Of a DNA stretch of 64,000 bases, positions 19,046 through 28,306 are shown piece by piece (position 1 is the stretch's first letter; each line of letters opens with the position of its first letter). The DNA lies in the NCBI RefSeq assembly GCF_003614885.1, contig NZ_QZMS01000014.1, positions 62,001 through 126,000 of the forward strand. Reading direction: 5' to 3'. This DNA is from Photobacterium salinisoli. GTDB taxonomy: Bacteria; Pseudomonadota; Gammaproteobacteria; Enterobacterales; Vibrionaceae. The notes under the pieces were generated by a model that was not told where the DNA came from, ran no database searches, and worked only from the letters and a program-made list of their open reading frames with translations. The position numbers were made by a program, and so were the translations under genes.

Positions 19046-19948
19046 TTAAGCGTCGCTGTTGTCAGCCACCGGCTCTGTGACTGACTGTGCAGTCAGACGG
19101 GCATAGGCCTCACCCATACGGGTAGCAACATTGGGCGCCAGATTGTCGGCAAAGGTCACCATCTGTTTCGGGAACAGGTTGATGACAGTTGATCCCAGTT
19201 TAAAACGGCCCATTTCCTGGCCTTTCTTGAGAGTGACGGCCTGCACGCCTTCAGCCGGGTAATCCCAGCGACGGACAACAGGGCCGCGTGGCGGTGCAAT
19301 TGTGCCAGCCCATACTGTTTCAATACTGCCAACAATGGTGGCCCCTACCAGAACTTGAGCAACCGGGCCGAATTCCGTATCAAAGATACAGACCACGCGC
19401 TCATTACGGGCAAACAGGTTGGGTACATTTTCCGCGGTCAGCGGATTGACAGAAAACAGATCACCCGGAATGTAGATCATCTGGCGCAGGGTGCCGTCAC
19501 ATGGCATGTGTACGCGGTGATAATCTCGCGGAGACAAATACAGAGTGGCGAAACTCCCGTCAGCAAATTCTTCTGCCAGCGCCTGATCGCCGCCCAGCAG
19601 TTCAACGGCGTCGTAGTAATGCCCCTTGGCCTGAATCAGCTGGCCTTTTTCAATCGGGCCCAGCTGGCTGACACAGGCATCTGCCGGGTGACAGAATACC
19701 GTTGCGTCGTCGTTCAACGGACGGGCATCCTCTTTGAGTTCGCGCACGAAGAAATCGTTGAAAGTGGCGTAAGACGCTGGGTCTTCGTTACGGGCTTCTG
19801 CCATATCCACTTTATAGCGGTTGATAAACCAGCGGATCACCGCTGTGGTGACAAAGCCACCTTTCAGGTCGGCAAGTTTACCGGCCAGTCGGGTCAGGGC
19901 ATGTTTGGGCGCGCAGTATTGCAGGCCAATTTTCAGATTATCGCTCAC
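19046..19948 (-). CDS. psd: Phosphatidylserine decarboxylase proenzyme
   Basis: The 300 residues match the family length. The self-cleavage site LGST lies at residues 251-254, with Ser253 expected to become the pyruvoyl group. The [14 protein letters not shown] segment with its catalytic Asp and His is present near residue 137-150. The enzyme sits on the inner membrane and makes phosphatidylethanolamine from phosphatidylserine. It is downstream of rsgA in the same direction, as in E. coli, about 150 bp apart. Confidence 0.96.
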   Translation of the reverse strand: MSDNLKIGLQYCAPKHALTRLAGKLADLKGGFVTTAVIRWFINRYKVDMAEARNEDPASYATFNDFFVRELKEDARPLNDDATVFCHPADACVSQLGPIEKGQLIQAKGHYYDAVELLGGDQALAEEFADGSFATLYLSPRDYHRVHMPCDGTLRQMIYIPGDLFSVNPLTAENVPNLFARNERVVCIFDTEFGPVAQVLVGATIVGSIETVWAGTIAPPRGPVVRRWDYPAEGVQAVTLKKGQEMGRFKLGSTVINLFPKQMVTFADNLAPNVATRMGEAYARLTAQSVTEPVADNSDA

Positions 19949-20100
19949 AATAAGATTCCGATTACTCTATAAATCAATAACTTGGTTCTTCGCCATCAGT
20001 GGCGCTGACCCGAGCCGCGGATTCTACCTGATTTCAGAAATGAAGTCAGGTGAGCGCTCGCGAAGAGGGAGCCAGCTCGCAGTTGATGACCCAGGTTCGT

Positions 20101-21153
20101 TTAATTTTGTTTATTCCGGGAAAACTGGCGGTTAGCAACGTTTTCCGACATGCTTTCAATGATTTTATGGTAGCTGTCGAAGCGTTCCTGACTAATTTTT
20201 CCGTCTTGTAATGCTTCGCGCAGTAAGCAACCCGGATCGTCTTTGTGTTTACAGTCGCGGAATTTACAACCGCCCAGGTAACGACGAAATTCGACAAAAG
20301 CATTAGTCACCTGCTCTGGCTCCAGGTGCCACAGGCCGAATTCGCGAACCCCGGGTGAATCTATCAGATCTCCGCCCTCAGCAAAGTGGTACAGACGCGC
20401 TGCTGTGGTGGTGTGCTGGCCTAATCCCGAGTTCTCCGACACATCGCCGATCTCTGCATCCACGTCCGGCATCAGGGCATTGACCAGGCTGGATTTCCCC
20501 ACCCCGGATTGACCCGCAAAGATATTGACGTGATCTTTCAGATCCGCTTTCAGTGCCGCTAAACCTTCTCCTGTCATGGTGCTGACATAACGTACTTGAT
20601 AGCCGATCGCTTGGTACAGCGACAAGGAACGCTCGACCTGCTGACGGGTGGCGTCATCGAGCAAATCGACTTTGTTCAGCACAATCAGTGGCTCGATTTC
20701 CACTGTCTCAGCAGCCACCAGATAGCGGTCGATAATGTTCAGTGACAGCTCAGGCAGCACGGAAGAGACGATGATGATGCGGTTAACATTGGCCGCCACC
20801 GGCTTAACCCCATCGTAGTAATCCGGGCGGGTCAGCACCGAAGTTCGTTCATGGACTGCCTCGACCACACCGGCGATGCCCTGAAGGGCTTCAACACCGG
20901 GCCGCCAGACAACGCGATCTCCAGAAACCAGGCTCTGAATACTGCGACGCAGGTTACAGCGGTGGATGGTGCCTGTTTCCGGATCTTCAATATCGGCATG
21001 CTGGCCGAATCGGGTGATCACCAAGCCTTCACGGGCATTCTCCAGCAGGGCTTCATCCCATTGGATATCTTCCATGCCCTTAGTCAGGCGCTTATTTTGG
21101 TTAGAGCGGACACGTCGGCTCTGACCTTTAGTTAACTTTTTCTTTTTTGCCAC
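20101..21153 (-). CDS. rsgA: Ribosome small-subunit biogenesis GTPase RsgA
   Basis: A 350-residue circularly permuted GTPase. The N-terminal OB domain is followed by the NKVDLL motif (G4) ahead of the P-loop [12 protein letters not shown] (G1) near residue 215, then DSPGVREFG (G3). The C-terminal zinc-binding segment is [14 protein letters not shown]. It checks late 30S maturation and is a target of (p)ppGpp. The first 25 residues are Lys/Arg-rich. It is divergent from orn across 80 bp and upstream of psd. Confidence 0.96.
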   Translation of the reverse strand: MAKKKKLTKGQSRRVRSNQNKRLTKGMEDIQWDEALLENAREGLVITRFGQHADIEDPETGTIHRCNLRRSIQSLVSGDRVVWRPGVEALQGIAGVVEAVHERTSVLTRPDYYDGVKPVAANVNRIIIVSSVLPELSLNIIDRYLVAAETVEIEPLIVLNKVDLLDDATRQQVERSLSLYQAIGYQVRYVSTMTGEGLAALKADLKDHVNIFAGQSGVGKSSLVNALMPDVDAEIGDVSENSGLGQHTTTAARLYHFAEGGDLIDSPGVREFGLWHLEPEQVTNAFVEFRRYLGGCKFRDCKHKDDPGCLLREALQDGKISQERFDSYHKIIESMSENVANRQFSRNKQN

Positions 21154-21233
21154 AAGAATATCGTTCTGTTTGGTTGGCTTTCATTTCAGGCTAAGTATGA
21201 TACATGCTTTAGTCATCAAATAGGCAAATTCCA

Positions 21234-21779
21234 ATGACAATCAGCGATCAGAACCTGATTTGGATCGATCTGGAAATGACAGGTCTGGATCCCGATACAC
21301 ACAAAATCATTGAAATTGCGACCATAGTGACCGATGCCCAGCTCAATATTCTGGCCGAGGGACCGGTACTGGCAATTCATCAGCCGCCAGCGGAACTGGC
21401 CAAGATGGACGACTGGTGCACCAATACTCATACCCATAGTGGCCTGGTTACCCGGGTGCAGCAAAGTCAGGTTGATGAGCAGGAAGCCGTACGTCAGACC
21501 ATCGCATTTCTGGAACAATGGGTGCCTAAGGGCGCATCGCCTATTTGCGGTAACAGCATAGGTCAGGATCGTCGTTTCCTTTATAGGCACATGCCGGAAT
21601 TAGAACAATACTTCCATTATAGGTATCTGGATGTCAGCACACTGAAAGAGCTGACCCGTCGCTGGAAGCCTGAGCTGTTGGATAACTTCCATAAGCAGGG
21701 TTCTCATCTGGCGCTGGATGATATTCGTGAATCGATTGCTGAACTGCGTTTCTATCGTGAGCAGATCTTTAAAATTTGA
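21234..21779 (+). CDS. orn: Oligoribonuclease
   Basis: A 181-residue DEDDh 3'-5' exonuclease. [10 protein letters not shown] near residue 10 carries the first Asp and Glu. The [11 protein letters not shown] segment and the late [10 protein letters not shown], with its His and Asp, complete the active site. Orn degrades dinucleotides, including pGpG from cyclic-di-GMP turnover, and is normally essential in gammaproteobacteria. It is divergent from rsgA and immediately upstream of the tRNA array. Confidence 0.97.
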   Translation: MTISDQNLIWIDLEMTGLDPDTHKIIEIATIVTDAQLNILAEGPVLAIHQPPAELAKMDDWCTNTHTHSGLVTRVQQSQVDEQEAVRQTIAFLEQWVPKGASPICGNSIGQDRRFLYRHMPELEQYFHYRYLDVSTLKELTRRWKPELLDNFHKQGSHLALDDIRESIAELRFYREQIFKI

Positions 21780-21829
21780 TGCTTTAATGAACGGTTGAGC
21801 GGGAAGGCGGAGATTTTTACTCAGAACTA

Positions 21830-21857
21830 TTGCATCCGCCTGTTTTCCTCGTATAAT
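21830..21857 (+). promoter_or_regulatory. Sigma-70 promoter of the tRNA array
   Basis: TTGCAT at 21830-21835, 16 bases, TATAAT at 21852-21857, then a GC-rich discriminator (GCGCAGCC), typical of stringently controlled stable-RNA promoters. The first tRNA starts about 45 bp after the expected +1. Confidence 0.75.
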
Positions 21858-21909
21858 GCGCAGCCTCGAAAGGCAATAATGTTTCAGTTTGCTTTTCAGT
21901 GTTTTCGGA

Positions 21910-21986
<77 letters not shown>

Positions 21987-22026
21987 AAGATTACAAGATG
22001 GCTTGATTACTATCAGGTTATCAAAT

Positions 22027-22102
22027 GCGACACTAGCTCAGTTGGTAGAGCGCAACCTTGCCAAGGTTGAGGTCACGAGTTCGAACCTCGTGTGTCGCTC
22101 CA
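22027..22102 (+). tRNA. tRNA-Gly (GCC), copy 1
   Basis: 76 bases with encoded CCA. Acceptor GCGACAC/GTGTCGC, anticodon loop CTTGCCAAG, T-stem ACGAG/CTCGT with a standard TTCGAAC loop. Confidence 0.95.
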
Positions 22103-22160
22103 GCTTTCTTTGCTTGAAGAAAAGCGGTTGTCATCGTACCTGACGGTGAAACAATACGGA

Positions 22161-22237
<77 letters not shown>

Positions 22238-22259
22238 ATTTTCTTTTTTAAGAAAATAT

Positions 22260-22335
22260 GCGACACTAGCTCAGTTGGTAGAGCGCAACCTTGCCAAGGT
22301 TGAGGTCACGAGTTCGAACCTCGTGTGTCGCTCCA
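22260..22335 (+). tRNA. tRNA-Gly (GCC), copy 2
   Basis: 76 bases, identical to copy 1 over the mature part. The spacer after it contains the hairpin TCATCGT/ACGATGA. Confidence 0.95.
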
Positions 22336-22388
22336 GATTCTTAGCTTGAAAAAGCGAGTTGTCATCGTACTCAACGATGAAAATTGAT

Positions 22389-22479
22389 GCGACACTAGCT
22401 CAGTTGGTAGAGCGCAACCTTGCCAAGGTTGAGGTCACGCCCAGTTCCTTGACGATCAGGAACCTCGTGTGTCGCTCCA
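22389..22479 (+). pseudogene. Disrupted tRNA-Gly (GCC), copy 3, with a 15-base net insertion in the T-arm
   Basis: Identical to copies 1 and 2 from the acceptor through the anticodon arm and variable region. The last 19 bases, with acceptor 3' strand and CCA, are also identical. In between, 6 bases of the T-stem and T-loop are replaced by 21 bases. The new sequence forms its own hairpin, GTTCCT (22444-22449) with AGGAAC (22458-22463). The T-stem 5' strand ACGAG has become ACGCC, so the normal T-arm and its TTCGA loop are lost. It is probably non-functional in translation, but acceptor, D and anticodon arms could still fold. Confidence 0.8.
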
Positions 22480-22670
22480 AATTTCCTACTTGATAGGAAG
22501 ATCACAGCTTAGAACATTGAAAGCTGTAGAATCATGCAACCATTACTGTGAAGTAATAGTCTTTGAGGTCAGAGCTTTGCCTCGCGAGGTTCTATCGGAC
22601 GAAGTCCAGACCACCTCAAGCTTACATAAGTATCAGTAAGCTGAAACCAACATCATCCCAAATCAGTTAA
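22480..22670 (+). ncRNA. Structured trailer of the tRNA array, candidate small RNA
   Basis: No protein gene fits. Successive perfect or near-perfect hairpins occur. TTCCTA/TAGGAA is at 22483-22499, ACAGCTT/AAGCTGT at 22504-22527, and ATTACT/AGTAAT with a GTGA tetraloop at 22542-22557. A closing stem TTGAGGT/ACCTCAA (22563-22619) encloses the palindrome CCTCGCGAGG and GGAC-gaa-GTCC like a three-way junction. AGCTTAC/GTAAGCT is at 22619-22642. A rho-independent terminator follows at 22671. The run of stems suggests an RNA that is functional or kept as a processed 3' external spacer. I cannot match it to a named family. Confidence 0.5.
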
Positions 22671-22693
22671 GACAGCCGAAAGGTTGTTTTTTT
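22671..22693 (+). terminator. Rho-independent terminator of the tRNA array
   Basis: The stem ACAGCC/GGTTGT (one G-T pair) closes a GAAA tetraloop and runs into seven T. Confidence 0.85.
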
Positions 22694-23264
22694 GTCTGAG
22701 AATAAGATGCTCTGTATTCCCATACTGAGAAGTATTGGCGACCATCAATGATGACAGTCAATGTTGTTTAGCCAATATAGGCTACACTACAACCTTGTCT
22801 GCACGTCAAATCAGCCCCAGAGCGCATGCGTGTGAATACGCTGGGTCTGCTGCAATTCAAATTAAATTCTGCATTTGCATCATCTAATGCACAGAGTTAT
22901 CCACATTGTTTTCGTTGTGGATAAGTCGGTTGATTAGTTGTGCTGTCTATCTGTGCATAACTCTGTGCATTTAAATAATTATCCCCATTATCAACAGAAA
23001 ATTAATCTTTTTTTGATTGTTTAACTTGTTGTTTTGTATGCGTTTAATTGTGGATTTTTCAAAGTTGTGAACAGGGTGATCATATAATGATCATGGTGAA
23101 TAACATTCTTAAATCAAACAGCTTCAGCTTGTGCTTAATAACCAGTGTTCATAACCAAAATGGTGCAAATGAAATTGTTTTCCACATACAAAAAAGGCTG
23201 ATCGGGATCGCGTTTTGTAGCCCGTGAATCACCCTCAAAGGGCGGTGGCGCGTGGTGGCTGCTT
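22694..23264. other. datA-like: DnaA-box cluster at the datA position (candidate datA-like locus)
   Basis: A gene-free AT-rich stretch. Three exact TTATNCACA boxes lie within 64 bp: 22897-22905 (plus), 22916-22924 (minus) and 22952-22960 (minus). One-mismatch copies lie at 22831-22839, 22885-22893, 22979-22987, 22988-22996, 23095-23103, 23146-23154 and 23178-23186. Several GATC sites occur, including TGATCATATAATGATCA at about 23078-23094. In E. coli the DnaA-titrating locus datA lies between the glyVXY tRNA genes and queG. The position here, between tRNA-Gly genes and queG, is the same. datA promotes DnaA-ATP hydrolysis with IHF, but I could not place a convincing IHF site. Confidence 0.65.
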
Positions 23265-24395
23265 TCAGGCGTCTCGGGGAAGCCCTTTTTCGACGATACG
23301 GATCAGCCGCTTGGTTTTATTGGCCACAACATCGACACGGGCTTCATCCCGGCTGGCTATTTGACGACGGATTGACCAGTCAAGGTGTTCATCCAGCATG
23401 CTGTCCAACCCTTTGCGTTCAATCAAGGCGTTAAGCAGTGCCGGTGTGTAGGGAGCATTGCCAATGGCGACACTGATATTACGTAGCCATTTGAGGTGGC
23501 CGATGCGCCGAATGGGCGAACCTTCAGTGTTTTTCAGAAATGTGGTTTCATCCCAGAGGAATAATGTCAGTAGATCTTGCTGATAAAGCTGCGGCCTGCA
23601 GTGGTAATCCGGTTCATCCGTAATCGCCGATTCTCGGTTGTAAGGGCACACCAATTGGCAGTCATCGCAGCCGTAAATCCGGTTACCCATGGCTTCGCGA
23701 AATTCTTCCGGGATAGGGCCATCCAGCTCAATCGTTAGATAGGAAATGCAACGACGTGCATCGACCACACCTTCAGCGACAATGGCCTGAGTCGGGCAAC
23801 TGGTGATGCAGGCGACACACTTGCCGCATTGATTATCAACAGGTTCATCTGTGGGCAATGGCAAATCAATCAAGAGTTCACCGAGAAAGAACCAGGAACC
23901 TGCGTCCTCACTTAATATGAGGGAATGTTTTCCCGTCCAGCCTAAGCCGGCTTTTTCCGCGAGCGGGCGCTCCAGAATGGGGGCTGAATCGACAAAAGGC
24001 CGGTAGCCAAAAGCCCCGGCAGCCTGTTCGATTTTCTGGCCCAGCTGTTTGAGGCGGTTACGGACAAGCTTATGATAATCACGGCCGAGGGCATAACGGC
24101 TGATATAGGCTTTCTCGGGCTGTTTCAGGGTTTGAGCAAAACCGGCTTCCGGTGGCAGGTAGTTCATCCTGGCACTGATGACTCTGACCGTTCCGGGCAA
24201 TAATTCAGCCGGGCGGGCCCGCATCATGCCATGGCGGGCCATCCAGTCCATCTCTCCGTGATAACCGGCATCCAGCCAGCGTTGCAGCTGTGCCTCGTGC
24301 TTTGACAAATCAACATCGCAGATGCCGACATGCTGAAACCCCAGGTCTTTACCCCATTGTTTTATGTCGTTAGCGAGTTGTTGATAGTCGAGCAT
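23265..24395 (-). CDS. queG: Epoxyqueuosine reductase QueG
   Basis: A 376-residue protein from the ATG at 24395 (MLDYQQLANDIKQWG). An upstream in-frame extension of 31 codons lacks family resemblance. The N-terminal half is the cobalamin-binding catalytic domain with FVDSAPILERPLAEKAGLGW. Two 4Fe-4S clusters are built by CGKCVACITSCPTQA and GCDDCQLVCPYN, followed by a HEAT-like C-terminal part. It performs the last step of queuosine synthesis in tRNA GUN anticodons. It is divergent from nnr, as in E. coli. Confidence 0.95.
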   Translation of the reverse strand: MLDYQQLANDIKQWGKDLGFQHVGICDVDLSKHEAQLQRWLDAGYHGEMDWMARHGMMRARPAELLPGTVRVISARMNYLPPEAGFAQTLKQPEKAYISRYALGRDYHKLVRNRLKQLGQKIEQAAGAFGYRPFVDSAPILERPLAEKAGLGWTGKHSLILSEDAGSWFFLGELLIDLPLPTDEPVDNQCGKCVACITSCPTQAIVAEGVVDARRCISYLTIELDGPIPEEFREAMGNRIYGCDDCQLVCPYNRESAITDEPDYHCRPQLYQQDLLTLFLWDETTFLKNTEGSPIRRIGHLKWLRNISVAIGNAPYTPALLNALIERKGLDSMLDEHLDWSIRRQIASRDEARVDVVANKTKRLIRIVEKGLPRDA

Positions 24396-24590
24396 GATGT
24401 TACTGCCGTCTGATATAGGAATTGGGGGCCGGAGTGTAGCACAGTTCGCACAGTGAAAAATAATTGGCGATGGCGAAAAATACGGCACTGATTGTTGTGC
24501 CCAGAAACGCTTTTCGGCACTATTTTAAAGTATATGCCCAGTATGGTGTGCTTTGATAAGCAGACGCAGAGCTAAGGAAATCGTGCCGAC

Positions 24591-26096
24591 ATGACAGATT
24601 CTTCGTTACCCAGATCCGCTTATCGGGCTGAGCAGGTCAGGCTGGGTGAAAAGCAGGCGGCGCAACAGCTGGGCTGGCCTATGTATCAGCTAATGGAAAA
24701 CGCAGGGTTAGCGGTATTTGACTGCCTTCAGCATTACTATTCTGCGGCCAAACATGTGCTGGTGTGTTGCGGTGGCGGTAACAATGGCGGTGACGGTTAT
24801 GTGGTTGCCCGTCTGGCACGTGACGCGGGATTAAACGTCACCGTGTGGCAGTTGGGGGAGACCTCCCGTTTACAGGGAGATGCGGCGCTGGCCCGGGATG
24901 CCTGGCTGGCCTGTGGAGGCAAGATAGACACTCCAAAGGCAGATATTGAACTATCGGTTGATGTGATTATTGATGCCATTCTGGGGACGGGGTTGTCCGG
25001 TGCCGTGCGTGATAACGCTGCCGCACTGATAAAAACGCTGAACGCTGCCGGTAGACCTGTTATTTCTGTAGATATTCCGTCGGGCTTGTGTGCTGATACT
25101 GGCCAGATATTAGGTGAAACGGTGAAAGCCTGGCAGACAGTCACCTTTATTGGCATGAAAAGAGGGTTGCTGACCGGGCAGGCCGCCTTGTACCGGGGGG
25201 AGTTACTCTTTGCCGGGCTGGGCGTAGCCAGGATGCTGGAGCAACTGCAACCGGCCGGTACCAGAGTGATTGATCAACATGACATCGCCGCCATGTTGCC
25301 TCCGCGCATGCGGACAGCCCATAAAGGCAGTTACGGCCGGGTACTGTGCCTGGGAGGCGAACAGGGCATGGGCGGTGCGATTCGTCTGGCATCTGAAGCC
25401 TGTGCCAGAGTGGGCGCTGGCCTGACGGCGGCCGTCACACATACTGACAATGTGCTGGCAATTGTCGCTGCGCGTCCTGAGATAATGGCTCAGGGCTGGC
25501 AACCGGGCCTTGACCAGGCTCATCAGCAGCTCAACAGCCGAATTGGCTGGGCCGATGTTGTAGTATTAGGTCCCGGCCTCGGTCAGGGCGGATGGGGACA
25601 AGCACTCTATGCCAGCCACAGTGTGGTGCGACAGGATCAGTCACTGGTGCTGGATGCAGATGGATTGAACTTATTGGCTCAGACACCAGACTATAAAGAG
25701 AACCGTATTTTGACGCCTCACCCTGGTGAAGCCGCCCGATTACTCAATCTGACAGTTGCAGACGTCGAAGCCGATCGTTTTGCGGCTGCGGAACAGATCC
25801 AAGGTCGTTATGGCGGGGTTGTGGTGCTGAAAGGCGCTGGCACTGTGGTGTATGATGGCCGGCAGCATTATGTCTGCCTGGCCGGAAATCCCGGTATGGC
25901 GACGGGTGGAATGGGGGATGTGCTGGCAGGACTGATTGGTGGACTGCTGGCGCAGGGACTGACGCTATCGCAAGCTGGCCGGGCTGGAGTGTGGATTCAC
26001 AGCCGGGCGGCGGATCTGGCTGCAGAGTCAGGGGAACGTGGCTTGCTGGCCGGTGATCTCTTTGCGTATATTCGACAATTGATAAATCTAAGATAA
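24591..26096 (+). CDS. nnr: Bifunctional NAD(P)H-hydrate epimerase / ADP-dependent dehydratase
   Basis: The 501 residues are a fusion of two repair enzymes. The YjeF_N epimerase domain spans about 1-215 with [14 protein letters not shown] near residue 60. The ribokinase-like dehydratase domain spans about 230-500 with LGPGLGQGG and [16 protein letters not shown]. It restores damaged, hydrated NADH and NADPH. It starts the run nnr-tsaE-amiB-mutL-miaA-hfq-hflX, with gaps of only 4-15 bp up to miaA, so it probably belongs to one operon. Confidence 0.95.
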   Translation: MTDSSLPRSAYRAEQVRLGEKQAAQQLGWPMYQLMENAGLAVFDCLQHYYSAAKHVLVCCGGGNNGGDGYVVARLARDAGLNVTVWQLGETSRLQGDAALARDAWLACGGKIDTPKADIELSVDVIIDAILGTGLSGAVRDNAAALIKTLNAAGRPVISVDIPSGLCADTGQILGETVKAWQTVTFIGMKRGLLTGQAALYRGELLFAGLGVARMLEQLQPAGTRVIDQHDIAAMLPPRMRTAHKGSYGRVLCLGGEQGMGGAIRLASEACARVGAGLTAAVTHTDNVLAIVAARPEIMAQGWQPGLDQAHQQLNSRIGWADVVVLGPGLGQGGWGQALYASHSVVRQDQSLVLDADGLNLLAQTPDYKENRILTPHPGEAARLLNLTVADVEADRFAAAEQIQGRYGGVVVLKGAGTVVYDGRQHYVCLAGNPGMATGGMGDVLAGLIGGLLAQGLTLSQAGRAGVWIHSRAADLAAESGERGLLAGDLFAYIRQLINLR

Positions 26097-26110
26097 AGAT
26101 AACGACAACA

Positions 26111-26575
26111 ATGCAGACATTGAATATTGTGTTGGCCGATGAAGCGGCAACGGTGGCCTTTGGTCAACAACTGGCTCAGGCCTGTGAGCGGCAGACGACG
26201 ATTTACCTTCACGGTGATTTAGGTGCAGGTAAAACGACCTTTTGCCGGGGCTTTATCCGTGCGCTGGGCCATCAGGGTAATGTAAAAAGCCCGACCTATA
26301 CCCTAGTGGAACCTTATGAACTGCCGCCCTGGCAGGTTTACCATTTTGACCTTTACCGTCTGGCCGATCCGGAAGAGCTGGAATTTATGGGTATCCGTGA
26401 CTATTTCACCCCGGATGCCATCTGTCTGGTCGAATGGCCGGAAAAAGGCACCGGATTATTGCCGGCGCCGGATCTGGATATTGAACTTCGCTACGTAGAT
26501 CAGCACCGTCAGGTTGAAGTGACGGCGAACAACGGCTACGGGATGGCATTGTTAAAGAAACTGGAGCAGAGTTGA
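26111..26575 (+). CDS. tsaE: tRNA t6A37 threonylcarbamoylation ATPase TsaE
   Basis: 154 residues with the P-loop [14 protein letters not shown] near residue 36, [10 protein letters not shown] as switch region, and [17 protein letters not shown] further on, all typical of TsaE. It works with TsaB, TsaC and TsaD to make t6A at position 37 of ANN-decoding tRNAs. It lies 14 bp after nnr and 4 bp before amiB. Confidence 0.96.
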   Translation: MQTLNIVLADEAATVAFGQQLAQACERQTTIYLHGDLGAGKTTFCRGFIRALGHQGNVKSPTYTLVEPYELPPWQVYHFDLYRLADPEELEFMGIRDYFTPDAICLVEWPEKGTGLLPAPDLDIELRYVDQHRQVEVTANNGYGMALLKKLEQS

Positions 26576-26579
26576 TTCA

Positions 26580-28292
26580 ATGGGGTGGCGCAGAAGTTTT
26601 TCTTTGACGGTTTTTCTGGCCGGGGCAGTGAGCGGCTCAGCTCTGGCTAATGAGGTAGAAGGGATTCGTGTATGGCCAGCCCCGGATGAAACCCGGGTTG
26701 TACTGGACATGGAGGAAGAGCCGACTTTTACCTACTTTACGCTGACTAAACCTGATCGTCTGGTGATTGATCTGAAGGATACTTCGTTGAAATCGTCGCT
26801 GCCGGTTGTGGTCAAAGACAGCGATGTATTGACGAAAATTCGCAGCAGCAGCCCCCCGGAAACCGGGACATCCCGTCTGGTGTTTGAAACCCGCTCCACC
26901 ACATCCCCCAAGATTTTTAAACTGCCGCCAACACCTGATGGGCATTACAGCCACCGTCTGGTACTGGATCTGCCGCATGCTGCTAAAACCGAAACCGTCA
27001 AATCGGCGGCCACGGGCAGTCAGGCAAAAGCGGTCGACAGTATTCATCTGCCTTACGGCAATGATGATATTATTGTGGCTATCGATGCCGGCCATGGTGG
27101 GGAAGACCCCGGCTCTATCGGGCCGAGCCGGAAATATGAAAAAAATGTCACTTTGCTCATTGCCCGTAAGGTGGCTGATCGTATTAATGCCACACCAGGC
27201 ATGAAAGCGGTTATGACCCGTCGCGGGGATTACTTCGTCAATCTGAACAAACGATCGGAAATCGCCCGCAAGAATAAAGCGCATTTGCTGGTTTCTATCC
27301 ATGCGGACGGCTTTCATAAACCGCAGCCGCAAGGGGCCTCTGTCTGGGTATTGAATACCCGCCGTGCCAATACAGAAATCGGCCGCTGGCTCGAACAGCA
27401 CGAGAAGCAGTCTGAGTTGCTGGGTGGCGGCGATGTGCTGTCCGGCGGGCAGGACGATCAGTACCTCAGCATGGCGGTGCTGGATTTGCAGTTCAGCCAT
27501 TCGCAAAAAGAAGGGTATGACGTTGCCAGCCGGGTACTGAACGAAATGGCCAAAGTGACTAAGCTGCATAAGTCGAAGCCCGAACATGCCAGCCTGGCGG
27601 TACTGAAATCGCCGGATATCCCTTCCCTGCTGGTTGAAACCGGGTTTATCACCAATCCGCGCGAAGAGCGTTTGCTCAACAGCACCAGCCACCAGAACAA
27701 GCTCTCAGAGGCGGTGTACAAGGGAGTGTTGTCCTATTTCAATGATAAACCACCGGAAGGGACATTGTTTGCAGCACGCAAACACGGTATCAAGCACAAA
27801 GTCGCCGGTGGCGAGTCATTGAGCGTGATCGCCGATAAATACAACTCGTCTGTACAGGCCATTCGTCAGATGAACCAACTGTCATCCAATGTGGTGAAAG
27901 TGGGCCAGATATTGCGCATTCCTGCCGGTAAAGCAGCCAGCCACAGCAGCGGCACCACGAACAGCAGTGCCGCCGTGGCCAGCATCACGCAAAGCACTGT
28001 GGTGCATACCGTGCAGCGGGGTGAGTTTTTGGGTAAGATCGCCAGCAAGTATAAAGTAACGGTCGACAGCATTCGTCAGGCTAACGCTTTGCGCTCAGAT
28101 GAACTGGCCGTCGGTCAGAAGCTGAAAATTGCGGTTCAGCGCAAGCTGGTTGAGCATACTGTACGCCGCGGTGAGTTCCTCGGTAAAATTGCTGCCCATT
28201 ATGGGGTCAGCGTCAGTAGTATCCGGCAAGCGAATCAGCTAAGCTCAGATACTCTGGCTGTGGGCCAGAAACTTAAAATTCCAAGCACTTAA
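26580..28292 (+). CDS. amiB: N-acetylmuramoyl-L-alanine amidase AmiB with three LysM repeats
   Basis: The 570 residues start with a signal peptide ([15 protein letters not shown]...ALA), then an AMIN domain at about 25-125 that localises to the septum. The zinc amidase_3 domain lies at about 165-385, with [14 protein letters not shown], the metal Glu in KYEKNVTL and the His in LVSIHADGF. Three LysM repeats end the chain (about 403-447, 475-518 and 525-568), the last two with near-identical [10 protein letters not shown] cores. It splits septal peptidoglycan under EnvC-type control. E. coli AmiB has a single LysM; vibrio amidases carry more. Confidence 0.95.
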   Translation: MGWRRSFSLTVFLAGAVSGSALANEVEGIRVWPAPDETRVVLDMEEEPTFTYFTLTKPDRLVIDLKDTSLKSSLPVVVKDSDVLTKIRSSSPPETGTSRLVFETRSTTSPKIFKLPPTPDGHYSHRLVLDLPHAAKTETVKSAATGSQAKAVDSIHLPYGNDDIIVAIDAGHGGEDPGSIGPSRKYEKNVTLLIARKVADRINATPGMKAVMTRRGDYFVNLNKRSEIARKNKAHLLVSIHADGFHKPQPQGASVWVLNTRRANTEIGRWLEQHEKQSELLGGGDVLSGGQDDQYLSMAVLDLQFSHSQKEGYDVASRVLNEMAKVTKLHKSKPEHASLAVLKSPDIPSLLVETGFITNPREERLLNSTSHQNKLSEAVYKGVLSYFNDKPPEGTLFAARKHGIKHKVAGGESLSVIADKYNSSVQAIRQMNQLSSNVVKVGQILRIPAGKAASHSSGTTNSSAAVASITQSTVVHTVQRGEFLGKIASKYKVTVDSIRQANALRSDELAVGQKLKIAVQRKLVEHTVRRGEFLGKIAAHYGVSVSSIRQANQLSSDTLAVGQKLKIPST

Positions 28293-28306
28293 TTGCAGAC
28301 CTGATT

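Noticed and set aside
22897..22960. Chromosomal replication origin (oriC)
   Set aside because: DnaA boxes are present, but the usual oriC neighbours (mnmG, mioC, rpmH-dnaA) are absent and the position matches datA instead.
23100..23125. IHF binding site in the datA-like region
   Set aside because: AATCAA followed by a TT at nearly the right place, but the spacing is off by one base.
26637..27692. A 351-codon minus-strand frame inside amiB
   Set aside because: It lies wholly on the antisense strand of a clear amidase gene, has no recognisable domains and looks like a codon-bias shadow.
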